Shown here: piece after piece, positions 1 through 4,917 of the stretch
Numbering within the stretch: the stretch's first letter is position 1
Layout of the letters: each line of letters begins with the position of its first letter
NCBI GenBank assembly: GCA_946414115.1
Contig: CAMKNF010000068.1
Coordinates: 1 to 9,682, forward strand
DNA from: an uncultured Ruminococcus sp.
Lineage (GTDB): Bacteria > Bacillota > Clostridia > Oscillospirales > Acutalibacteraceae
DNA length: 9,682 nt
Direction: 5' to 3'
Made by a program: the position numbers and the translations under genes
The notes under the pieces: model-generated
The model's database searches: none
What the model was told of the DNA's origin: nothing
Seen by the model: only the letters and a program-made list of their open reading frames with translations

Positions 1-46
1 ACCACCGAGATCTACACTCTTTCCCTACACGACGCTCTTCCGATCT
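1..46 (+). other. Illumina P5/TruSeq universal adapter sequence (artefact)
   Basis: The first 46 bases match the last 46 nt of the standard 58-nt P5/TruSeq universal adapter; landmarks are ACACTCTTTCCCTACACGAC and the terminal GCTCTTCCGATCT. Only the first 12 nt of the adapter are missing. Genomic sequence starts at 47. In the reverse frame the adapter encodes the familiar contaminant peptide ending GRASCRERV, with a TAG stop at 14-12. This is sequencing or assembly carry-over at a contig end and has no biological function. Confidence 0.98.
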
Positions 47-932
47 CGTTAAGGTCGTAGCCGTCAACCGTAACCATTGCAAGAATTGCGCCGGTGTTTA
101 CGTCCATTGCAACACAAACGGCTCTGTTGAGTACGTTATTGTCTACAATTCCCTGCTTCATATATTTTTCACAGATTGACTGTACTGTTTCATCTATCGT
201 GAGATAAATGCTGTTGCCGTCCTCTGCCTCAACATTCTGTTCATACTGGAACGGCATATCCGTTCCTCTTGCGTTTTTAGCCGTTATGATTCTGCCGGGA
301 GTACCCGAAAGATAGCTGTCGTACTGATATTCAACGCCCTCAAGTCCCTGTTCGTCACTGCCCGTAAATCCGATTACACAGGATGCAAGGTCATTTTGCG
401 GATAGTAACGCTTGTAGTCGTCGAGCAGCTGAATTACGTTGCCGCAGTCATATTTCTCCGACAGCGTGTCGATAAGCTCAAGCACCTTATCCCTTGCTTC
501 AACCTCGATTTTACGCTTTACAACAACATAGTAGCTTTCCTGCGTTGTCTTTTCATAAACATTATCGTAATCAAGCCCGAGAATTTCAGACAATCCTTCG
601 GCAGCCGCCTTTCTCTGCTCGTCGGTTTTAAAATAAATCGGCGCCATTACAACCTGCCACACCGACGCACTTTCGGCAAGCACCTTGCCGTTTGCATCGT
701 AAATTGTACCTCGCTTTGCAGGGATAGTAGTATCCTTAAGCTGTTGTCCCACAGCGTCCTCCTGAAGCGAGCTTCCCTGTACAACAGTAAGATAGCCGAG
801 CCTTGCGATTGCCGCACCGAAGCCGATAACTAATATCAAAATAATCAGAACTGCAGTGCGCTGTCTTAAACGCTGATTCGGACCTTTTGCGGCTTTTTTT
901 GAATTTTTGCGTATATTACCGTTATTTTCCAA
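47..932 (-). CDS. Class B penicillin-binding protein (FtsI/PbpB/SpoVD type), 3'-truncated
   Basis: Class B PBPs are transpeptidases that cross-link septal (FtsI/PbpB) or spore cortex (SpoVD) peptidoglycan outside the membrane. Visible parts: a basic cytoplasmic N-terminus (residues 1-25), one membrane anchor (about 26-48), the PBP dimerisation domain with the hallmark RGTIYDANGKVLA (74-86), the IGFTGSDEQGLEGVEYQYD block (187-205), and the start of the transpeptidase domain (VAMDVNTGAILAM, 274-286). Genomic residues end at Asn295; the rest is adapter translation. The SxxK, SxN and KTG catalytic motifs would lie beyond the break, so activity cannot be judged. The start is TTG at 932-930, 7 nt after an AGAAGGAG ribosome binding site. 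Its place after mraZ-rsmH-ftsL fits the dcw PBP. FtsI and SpoVD cannot be separated because the C-terminus (PASTA domains or not) is missing. Confidence 0.93.
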
Positions 933-937
933 AATAA

Positions 938-947
938 TACTCCTTCT
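938..947 (-). promoter_or_regulatory. Ribosome binding site of the PBP gene (TTG start)
   Basis: On the minus strand AGAAGGAGTA occupies 947-938. Its AGGAG core is 7 nt from the TTG at 932-930. No in-frame ATG lies at a suitable distance, so this site sets TTG as the start. A UUG start usually lowers translation somewhat compared with AUG. Confidence 0.8.
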
Positions 948-948
948 A

Positions 949-969
949 CCGCAAGCGGAATACCTCCGC
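949..969 (-). other. Two mutually exclusive small hairpins ahead of the PBP ribosome binding site
   Basis: On the minus strand GCGGA-GGTAT-TCCGC (969-955) can form a 5-bp stem, and CCGC-TT-GCGG (958-949) a 4-bp stem. They share bases, so only one can form at a time. The second sits directly upstream of the Shine-Dalgarno sequence. The inverted repeats are seen; any effect on translation is inference and the stems are short. Confidence 0.3.
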
Positions 970-994
970 AGTCTTAATTTACGTTCTACTCCTT

Positions 995-1015
995 ATACTA
1001 ATAAGCAATTAGTAT
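995..1015. repeat. 8-bp perfect inverted repeat in the ftsL-PBP spacer
   Basis: ATACTAAT and ATTAGTAT are exact reverse complements separated by 5 nt. The element lies downstream of the ftsL terminator and about 60 nt upstream of the PBP start, where a promoter or operator for the PBP gene would be expected. A TATAAG at its promoter-proximal end (minus strand) could be a -10 box, but no good -35 stands 16-18 nt upstream. It may be an operator or just an AT-rich palindrome. Confidence 0.4.
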
Positions 1016-1032
1016 TCACCGTATATATACCG

Positions 1033-1061
1033 AAAAAAGAGTCAAGACGCAGTCTTAACTC
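1033..1061 (-). terminator. Rho-independent terminator between ftsL and the PBP gene
   Basis: On the minus strand GAGTTAAGAC pairs with GTCTTGACTC (10 bp with one U-G pair, loop TGC) and is followed directly by six T residues (1038-1033). It begins about 40 nt after the ftsL stop. This is a textbook intrinsic terminator pointing into the spacer before the PBP gene, so PBP transcription must come from read-through or a separate promoter. Confidence 0.88.
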
Positions 1062-1100
1062 TCATTCTTTCATAACATATTTATTAAATTGAAATGAATG

Positions 1101-1655
1101 TTATGACCAAAGATTTTTAATTGAATCAATAAATTGGGTAAAGAGATTATCGCTTTCCTGAGCAGAAACCTCTGCTTTGTCGCCGCCGGAAAGAGTAACA
1201 AATTCTTTCTGTGCGTTTGACGCTTTGGTCATACCAAGCACATTCTCGGCATACTCCTCAATCTCTGCGTTTGAGAGCTTGGATTCAACCTTCATCTGAT
1301 TCTGAGTGTAAATACTCTGGGAATCAGCAAGCAATGACTTTGCCGTAATAATTTCCTGATTTAGTTCTGTAAGCTGAACCTGTCCAACAATAATGAATCC
1401 AATCACTGCTGCAACTGCCGCACCGCCGATGCTTCCTAAAGCAAGCTTTAAGGGATTGTGCTTGCGGCGACGGATTTTGTGAATTTCCTCTTCGGGAATA
1501 GTCACAACCTTGCCCGCAGTTTTAGTTTTTTTCTTTGTCTGCTTCTTATGTACTTCCTGTTCGTTACGCTTTGGTAAAGCCGAACCGTTTGAATAGGCAA
1601 CATCTTCGTCGAAAAGACTTAAATCATAAGCTGCATTTCTGTTTTCGTATGCCAT
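1101..1655 (-). CDS. ftsL: Cell division protein FtsL (FtsL/DivIC-like)
   Basis: FtsL is a bitopic divisome protein that partners DivIC/FtsB and helps activate septal wall synthesis. The 184-residue protein has a charged cytoplasmic N-terminus of about 70 residues rich in Lys/Arg (KKQTKKKTKT, IRRRKHN), a single transmembrane helix at about 71-93, a polar coiled-coil-like stretch (about 94-130), then AENVLGMTKASNAQKEFVTL (136-155), which resembles the short conserved C-terminal region of the FtsL/DivIC family. Sequence conservation is weak in this family, so topology plus position between rsmH and a class B PBP carries the call. The cytoplasmic tail is long next to the 117-residue B. subtilis FtsL. 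The ATG at 1655 is preceded by AAGGTG at 8 nt and by an AGGAG that is probably too close. It has its own promoter at 1889-1917 and a terminator right after the stop. Confidence 0.87.
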   Translation of the reverse strand: MAYENRNAAYDLSLFDEDVAYSNGSALPKRNEQEVHKKQTKKKTKTAGKVVTIPEEEIHKIRRRKHNPLKLALGSIGGAAVAAVIGFIIVGQVQLTELNQEIITAKSLLADSQSIYTQNQMKVESKLSNAEIEEYAENVLGMTKASNAQKEFVTLSGGDKAEVSAQESDNLFTQFIDSIKNLWS

Positions 1656-1888
1656 TACTCCTGCACCTTGTGCCTTTCTCTATCAAAAATTTTCATAAAA
1701 CACACTGCTTTTAAGCTCATATTTCTATAAAGCAAAAAAGTTTCAAATTTTTAACAATTAATTCTAATTGTCACACACACAATCTGTTCTTTTTGTAGAA
1801 CTAAATGAAAGTAAACCATATATGTAGTAATTACAAACACGCTAACCACAATTGATTGTATTTGTAATATTCTTTACAACTTTGTTAT
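1656..1888 (-). other. Long AT-rich leader upstream of ftsL with a possible 21-codon ORF
   Basis: About 225 nt separate the predicted start of transcription (near 1882) from the ftsL ATG. The stretch is very AT-rich. Its last part is an open frame of 21 codons (minus strand, 1720-1655: MSLKAVCFMKIFDRERHKVQE) whose TAA overlaps the ftsL ATG as TAATG. It has no ribosome binding site ahead of its ATG, so translation is doubtful. I recognise no riboswitch or conserved RNA here. Confidence 0.4.
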
Positions 1889-1900
1889 ATTTTACTACAA
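1823..1900. repeat. Cluster of TTGTA/TACAA inverted repeats downstream of the ftsL promoter
   Basis: Three imperfect dyads lie near the predicted start site: TGTA-5-TACA at 1823-1835, TTGTAA-6-TTACAA at 1862-1879, and TTTGT-11-ACAAA at 1881-1901. The last two begin exactly 20 bp apart with nearly the same left arms (TTTGTAATATT and TTTGTTATATT), as expected for a protein binding one helix face. The region is AT-rich, so chance is possible. The binding protein, if any, is unknown. Confidence 0.35.
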
Positions 1901-1917
1901 ATAAGTTACTTTGTCTA
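1889..1917 (-). promoter_or_regulatory. Predicted sigma-A promoter for ftsL
   Basis: On the minus strand TAGACA (1917-1912, 5/6 of the -35 consensus) and TAAAAT (1894-1889, 5/6 of the -10 consensus) are separated by exactly 17 bp. The start of transcription would fall near 1882. It lies just after the rsmH stop and lets ftsL be transcribed apart from mraZ-rsmH. Confidence 0.65.
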
Positions 1918-1936
1918 TAGCTGAGAGAAAAAATTT

Positions 1937-2860
1937 TTAAATTTTTTCGCATATTCTCAACTTTGCACTTCTGGCTCTCGGGTTTTCATTTAATTCTGTT
2001 TCATTTGCACAAACAGGCTTTTTGTTTACAAGCCTTGCCTTCGGCTTGTTTCCGCAAACGCAAACAGGAAAGTCCTTCGGGCAGGTACAGCCCTGACACC
2101 AAGAAGCCATTTTTTGCTTGACGATTCTGTCCTCAAGCGAATGGAAAGTTATGACGGCAAGCCGTCCGCCCTTTCCGAGCATTTCAAACGCACCGTCAAG
2201 TCCTTTTACAAGTGCGCCAAGTTCATCATTTACGGCTATGCGCAGTGCCTGAAAGGTCTTTCGTGCGGGATGACCGTCACGTCTTACCTTCTGCGGTACG
2301 TTCTGTTTGATTATTTCGGCAAGCTCAAGCGTTGTTTTTATCGGCTTTTGCTCTCTTGCAGACACAATCCCCTTTGCAATCGAGGAAGCGTATTTTTCCT
2401 CGCCGTAGCTTGAAATTATACGTCTTAATTCCTCAAAGGGCAGGGTGTTTACAAGCTCTTCGGCTGTTGTTCCGCTCTGGCTCATACGCATATCAAGAGG
2501 TGCGTCCTCGTGGAACGAAAAGCCTCTTGACGCCGTATCAAGTTGATGGGAGGAGACGCCGATGTCTAGCAGAACGCCGTCAAGCCTGCCTACGCCCCGA
2601 AGCTGTAAAAGCTCCTTAATGTCAGCAAAATTGCCCTTTATAATTATAGAGTTTTCATTACTTTTAAACCTTTGAGTGAGTACCGAAATCGCATCGGGGT
2701 CACGGTCAATCGAGATAAGCTTGCCTGTGGTAAGGCGCTTTAAAATCTCACTGCTGTGACCTCCTCCGCCTGCCGTTCCGTCGGCATAAATACCGTTTTC
2801 CTTAATGTCAAGTCCCTCGATTGTTTCGTTGAGGAGTACGGGGATGTGGGAGAATTCCAT
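1937..2860 (-). CDS. rsmH: 16S rRNA (cytosine(1402)-N(4))-methyltransferase RsmH (MraW)
   Basis: RsmH transfers a methyl group from S-adenosylmethionine to N4 of C1402 in the 16S rRNA P site. The 307-residue length is normal for the family. Signatures in order: HIPVLLNE (5-12), the SAM-binding DGTAGGGGHS (27-36), the acidic ISIDRDPDA (49-57), LLDIGVSSHQLDTASRGFSF (97-116), HPARKTFQALRIAVNDEL (197-214), ITFHSLEDRIVKQ (237-249), and a Cys-rich segment (Cys255, 258, 260, 267, 269) common in Firmicutes homologues. The ATG at 2860 follows AAGGAGG at 7 nt. The first two bases of that site are the end of the mraZ TAA stop, so the two genes are 11 nt apart and probably translationally linked. It is co-transcribed with mraZ from the promoter at 3382-3410. 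Confidence 0.98.
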   Translation of the reverse strand: MEFSHIPVLLNETIEGLDIKENGIYADGTAGGGGHSSEILKRLTTGKLISIDRDPDAISVLTQRFKSNENSIIIKGNFADIKELLQLRGVGRLDGVLLDIGVSSHQLDTASRGFSFHEDAPLDMRMSQSGTTAEELVNTLPFEELRRIISSYGEEKYASSIAKGIVSAREQKPIKTTLELAEIIKQNVPQKVRRDGHPARKTFQALRIAVNDELGALVKGLDGAFEMLGKGGRLAVITFHSLEDRIVKQKMASWCQGCTCPKDFPVCVCGNKPKARLVNKKPVCANETELNENPRARSAKLRICEKI

Positions 2861-2871
2861 ATTATTCCTCC

Positions 2872-3291
2872 TTACAATCTCAGCATTGACAGAGCTTCGG
2901 AGATGGTATCCTTCTGTGAAGCCATAAATTCGTCAAATTTGGTTTTGCTCCAGATTTCAATTCGATTGTTCATTCCGATTACGAGCGCATCGCTTTCAAT
3001 TCCTGCAAACTCACGCAGGCTTTGAGGAATTATCACTCTTCCCTGTGCGTTCGGTGTAACCTCAACAGCAGTTGCGCTGAAGGTGTATTGCAAAGCCATA
3101 GCCTTGTCGGCGGGAAGCTCAAGGATTTTAGCACAGATTGAATTGAACTGGTCGGCGGACATAGCCTGAATACAACAGTTTCCGAAACCTCTTGCAAGGT
3201 AAAATGTATCTCCAAGCTCTTCACGGAACTTTGCAGGCAAAACAATTCTGCCTTTTGCGTCAATTGAATGATTTGACATTCCCGAAAACAT
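2872..3291 (-). CDS. mraZ: Transcriptional regulator MraZ
   Basis: MraZ is a DNA-binding protein of the SpoVT/AbrB fold that regulates the dcw cluster, usually including its own promoter. From the chosen start the protein has 139 residues, close to the usual 140-150, with two tandem half-domains: SIDAKGRIVLPAKFREELG near the N-terminus and EVTPNAQGRVIIPQSLREFAG near residues 77-97. The open frame reaches back to a GTG at 3309, but the ATG at 3291 is preferred. It gives MFSGMSNHSIDAKGR, aligning with the MFMGEYQHTIDAKGR start of B. subtilis MraZ as I recall it, and it stands 6 nt after a strong GGAGGTG. The GTG has no such site. It is the first gene of the dcw unit, directly before rsmH, with boxes resembling MraZ sites at 3346-3371. 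Confidence 0.97.
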   Translation of the reverse strand: MFSGMSNHSIDAKGRIVLPAKFREELGDTFYLARGFGNCCIQAMSADQFNSICAKILELPADKAMALQYTFSATAVEVTPNAQGRVIIPQSLREFAGIESDALVIGMNNRIEIWSKTKFDEFMASQKDTISEALSMLRL

Positions 3292-3297
3292 TTTGCC

Positions 3298-3304
3298 CAC
3301 CTCC
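3298..3304 (-). promoter_or_regulatory. Ribosome binding site that fixes the mraZ start at 3291
   Basis: GGAGGTG on the minus strand lies 6 nt before the ATG at 3291. It lies inside the extended open frame that begins at GTG 3309, which shows that the longer reading is not the translated form. Confidence 0.85.
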
Positions 3305-3345
3305 GACACTTTAGTTTGAAAATTAATTAAAAAACGCTGTATTCA

Positions 3346-3371
3346 GTCACCAAATGACACAATCTGCCACC
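3346..3371 (-). promoter_or_regulatory. Predicted MraZ operator: three GTG boxes at 10-bp spacing
   Basis: On the minus strand GGTGGC (3371-3366), TGTGTC (3361-3356) and GGTGAC (3351-3346) repeat with an exact 10-bp period, consensus KGTGNC. They lie about +5 to +30 from the predicted mraZ start of transcription. Known MraZ sites are short G-rich direct repeats at about 10-bp spacing (TGGG-type in E. coli, AAAGTG-type in mollicutes) just upstream of mraZ. The match in spacing, number and place is good; binding is inferred. Confidence 0.68.
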
Positions 3372-3381
3372 GATTGATATA

Positions 3382-3410
3382 ATTATACTCTATTGATTTA
3401 AAAAAATCAA
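3382..3410 (-). promoter_or_regulatory. Predicted sigma-A promoter of mraZ-rsmH
   Basis: On the minus strand a perfect TATAAT (3387-3382) stands 17 bp after TTGATT (3410-3405, 4/6 of the -35 consensus). The predicted start is near 3375, giving a leader of about 85 nt. TTGATT is also one arm of an inverted repeat with AATCAA (3398-3393), so the -35 and spacer form a 6-bp dyad that might itself be a protein site. Confidence 0.75.
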
Positions 3411-3658
3411 GTAAAAGTTACGAACATAGAAATAAAATTTACAAAGTAATTAACTTTTTCATAATTTTGCAATTTTTATCTGCTGATTTGCAATTATTAT
3501 TCCCACAAAGAATAAAAACAACCGAATGCACAAGAGTTTTCCTGTACATTCGGTGTCAGAAATCATTATTTAATTTTAAAAGGTTACAAAACGACCGAAA
3601 TTATTACAAACAAATGTTTGCTGTTTTATTGTTATAATCTGTCGGTTTATCTGCAAAG
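3411..3658. other. Intergenic stretch between the unknown small gene and the mraZ promoter
   Basis: Apart from the terminator at 3511-3554, this AT-rich stretch holds no supported gene. A small dyad (CAAACA-AA-TGTTTG, 3610-3623) is present. I see no conserved RNA or coding signal on either strand. Confidence 0.5.
3511..3554 (-). terminator. Rho-independent terminator of the small membrane protein gene
   Basis: Arms at 3554-3543 and 3532-3521 pair over 12 bp on the minus strand (ACCGAATGTACA with TGTGCATTCGGT). The only non-Watson-Crick pair is a U-G that would be a C-A mismatch in the opposite transcript, which supports the minus orientation. A T-rich tract (TGTTTTTATT, 3520-3511) follows. 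It lies about 105 nt after the stop at 3659 and separates this gene from the mraZ operon. Confidence 0.85.
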
Positions 3659-4069
3659 TCACGCACAAGGGAATGTTGCACCGTACTTTGCAAATATTTT
3701 GTCAACCGTGTCACGCTCTTTTGGGGAAATGGAGATAAATTTTAGGCCTGCCTTTATGATTTCATCACCGTCACACGCCGGCATAAAAATCTGATTGCCA
3801 AACGAAACTGAGGCAGACTCGGTAAATCCGCAGGAAGGACTATCGTGATAAGCAGTTTTTCCGTTGAAAATTCTGCGAAGCTCATCACAGTCGCTGTCAT
3901 CAAGCGTCACTTCAATATTCTTATTCTCGGTAATGTACTTGATTTTTGCATCTGCGTGTTCGGAAATTCCGACTGTCGAGGGCAGAAAATATGAAACTAT
4001 TAGAAACACGGCAAAAACAAACGCAACGCCTACAGAAATATATAATATATTCTTTCTTTTATTCTCCAT
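3659..4069 (-). CDS. Small membrane-anchored protein of unknown function
   Basis: I do not recognise a named family. The 136-residue protein has a short basic N-terminus (MENKRKN), one hydrophobic helix at about 8-29 without a lipobox Cys, so it is probably a signal anchor, and an extracytoplasmic part of about 105 residues. That part contains four Cys: C61 in DDSDCDELRRIFNGK, C80 in DSPSCGF, C99 in FMPACDGDE, and C135 at the end (TFPCA). The SCGF, PACDG and KYGATFPC blocks look like conserved motifs, and the Cys could form disulfides or bind a metal; this is inference. The ATG at 4069 follows AGGAGG (4084-4079) at 9 nt. The gene has its own promoter and terminator, so it is monocistronic, between nrdR and mraZ. 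Confidence 0.82.
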   Translation of the reverse strand: MENKRKNILYISVGVAFVFAVFLIVSYFLPSTVGISEHADAKIKYITENKNIEVTLDDSDCDELRRIFNGKTAYHDSPSCGFTESASVSFGNQIFMPACDGDEIIKAGLKFISISPKERDTVDKIFAKYGATFPCA

Positions 4070-4102
4070 ATCAGCTTACCTCCTGATCTTTCCTGTAAAA
4101 TC

Positions 4103-4131
4103 ATAATAACATCAGTGATAAGTAAAGTCAA
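4103..4131 (-). promoter_or_regulatory. Predicted sigma-A promoter of the small membrane protein gene
   Basis: On the minus strand TTGACT (4131-4126, 5/6) and TATTAT (4108-4103, 5/6) are 17 bp apart. The leader would be about 27 nt. The -35 box starts right after the T-rich tail of the nrdR terminator, a compact terminator-promoter junction. Confidence 0.72.
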
Positions 4132-4177
4132 CAAAAAGCTGAAAACTGCCCAAGCAAGTAAATTGTTGCTCGGGCAG
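4132..4177 (-). terminator. Rho-independent terminator of nrdR
   Basis: CTGCCCGAGCAA (4177-4166) pairs with TTGCTTGGGCAG (4157-4146) on the minus strand, 12 bp with one G-U, around an 8-nt loop. TTTT and then CTTTTTG follow. The stem starts about 15 nt after the nrdR stop. The G-U pair favours the minus-strand transcript. Confidence 0.85.
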
Positions 4178-4192
4178 AATATAAAATGCGAT

Positions 4193-4651
4193 TTATTTTT
4201 TCTCGGTTAAAAGCTTGTTAAGCTCCTCCATAAAGGTGTTGATGTCCTTGAACTGGCGGTAAACGGACGCAAAACGCACATAGGAAACCTCGTCAACCTT
4301 TTTGATTTCCTCCATAGCAAGCTCGCCGATTTGCATTGTGGTGATTTCTCTGTCAAGACTGCTCTGAAGCTTTGCCTCAATTGTATCTACCATTGACTCG
4401 ATCTGCTGGATAGAAACAGGACGTTTTTCACAGGCACGAAGAATACCTGCCGTAAGCTTGTTGCGGTCAAAAACCTCACGTGACTTGTCACGCTTTACAA
4501 CGATTAGCGGCACTGTTTCAATAACCTCGTGGGTTGTAAAACGCTTGCCGCATTTAAGGCACTCACGTCTTCTGCGGATTCTCTCGCCGTCATCGGCAGA
4601 ACGGGAATCAATAACCTTGCTTTCTTCATAACCGCAGTACGGACATTTCAT
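4193..4651 (-). CDS. nrdR: Transcriptional repressor NrdR
   Basis: NrdR is a nucleotide-sensing repressor of ribonucleotide reductase genes. The 152 residues match the usual length of about 150-160. The N-terminal zinc ribbon has Cys3, Cys6, Cys31 and Cys34 (MKCPYCG and RRECLKCGKRFTT), with the family signature SRSADDGERIRRRRECL (16-32). An ATP-cone domain spans about 49-139 (VVKRDKSREVFDRNKL; VSYVRFASVYRQF at 122-134). The ATG at 4651 follows GAGGTGAT about 6-8 nt upstream. It has its own promoter and terminator. No ribonucleotide reductase gene is in the window, so its targets lie elsewhere. Confidence 0.98.
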   Translation of the reverse strand: MKCPYCGYEESKVIDSRSADDGERIRRRRECLKCGKRFTTHEVIETVPLIVVKRDKSREVFDRNKLTAGILRACEKRPVSIQQIESMVDTIEAKLQSSLDREITTMQIGELAMEEIKKVDEVSYVRFASVYRQFKDINTFMEELNKLLTEKK

Positions 4652-4685
4652 ATTATAATCACCTCTGTAATTATTCTCTAAAGTA

Positions 4686-4713
4686 ATTATAACATATACA
4701 ACACAAAATTCAA
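4686..4713 (-). promoter_or_regulatory. Predicted sigma-A promoter of nrdR
   Basis: On the minus strand TTGAAT (4713-4708, 4/6) and a perfect TATAAT (4691-4686) are 16 bp apart. The spacer is one shorter than ideal. The leader would be about 30 nt. Confidence 0.6.
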
Positions 4714-4778
4714 GTAAAGAATTATTTACATTATTGTAATTTTATCAATTATCAATGTATGGCTACGGATTTATGAGC

Positions 4779-4803
4779 GGACACGGCACGCCGTGTCCCT
4801 ACG
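4779..4803 (-). repeat. Palindromic repeat, family 1 (copy A)
   Basis: This 25-bp unit begins CGTAGGG on the minus strand and continues as the near-palindrome GGACACGGC-GT-GCCGTGTCC (9-bp arms). Identical 25-bp copies lie at 6347-6371 and 6487-6511. It stands alone here. No T tract follows, so it is not a typical terminator. Confidence 0.85.
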
Positions 4804-4882
4804 GCTGTAACATAAAGGTTAGTTTAAATCTAAAGCTTTTGAAACAATATTCACTACTATAAATCGGAGCAAAGCGACCCGA

Positions 4883-4910
4883 AATTCCGAATTACGCATT
4901 CCGCATTCCG
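4883..4910 (+). repeat. 7-bp tandem repeat (four units)
   Basis: The units AATTCCG, AATTACG, CATTCCG and CATTCCG follow one another without gaps, and a partial AATT follows. The array ends 7 nt before the carboxypeptidase stop codon. It resembles a short simple repeat of the kind scattered through intergenic DNA; no function is seen. Confidence 0.75.
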
Positions 4911-4917
4911 AATTAAA

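Larger units (their letters stand above)
4714..4917. other. Intergenic stretch between the carboxypeptidase gene and nrdR, with repeats
   Basis: No gene is seen. It holds one copy of the palindromic repeat found upstream of the carboxypeptidase gene (4779-4803) and a 7-bp tandem repeat next to the carboxypeptidase stop (4883-4910). No intrinsic terminator with a T tract is visible after the carboxypeptidase gene. Confidence 0.6.

Noticed and set aside
396..833. 145-codon open frame on the plus strand
   Set aside because: It is antisense to the well-supported PBP gene, with no ribosome binding site and a composition expected of a shadow frame. The same applies to the plus-strand frames inside rsmH, recG, fakA and the carboxypeptidase gene.
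933..1060. Sigma-E type promoter for the PBP gene
   Set aside because: AATACTAAT partly matches a -10, but the only -35-like string is about 7 nt away instead of 14-15, so I do not call it.
1751..1819. 22-codon open frame in the ftsL leader (MVYFHLVLQKEQ...)
   Set aside because: There is no ribosome binding site and it lies in AT-rich leader sequence; nothing supports translation.
1816..1840. BlaI/MecI-type operator near the wall-synthesis genes
   Set aside because: TACTACATAT resembles part of such operators, but the required TACA-NN-TGTA dyad is absent and no BlaI/BlaR gene is in view.
1928..1947. 9-bp A/T-only inverted repeat with T tract at the rsmH stop as a terminator
   Set aside because: The stem AAAAAATTT/AAATTTTTT has no G-C pairs and would be unstable; such runs are common in AT-rich DNA. 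At best a weak terminator.
3292..3309. GTG at 3309 as the mraZ start
   Set aside because: It would translate through the GGAGGTG ribosome binding site; the ATG at 3291 fits the family N-terminus and the site spacing.
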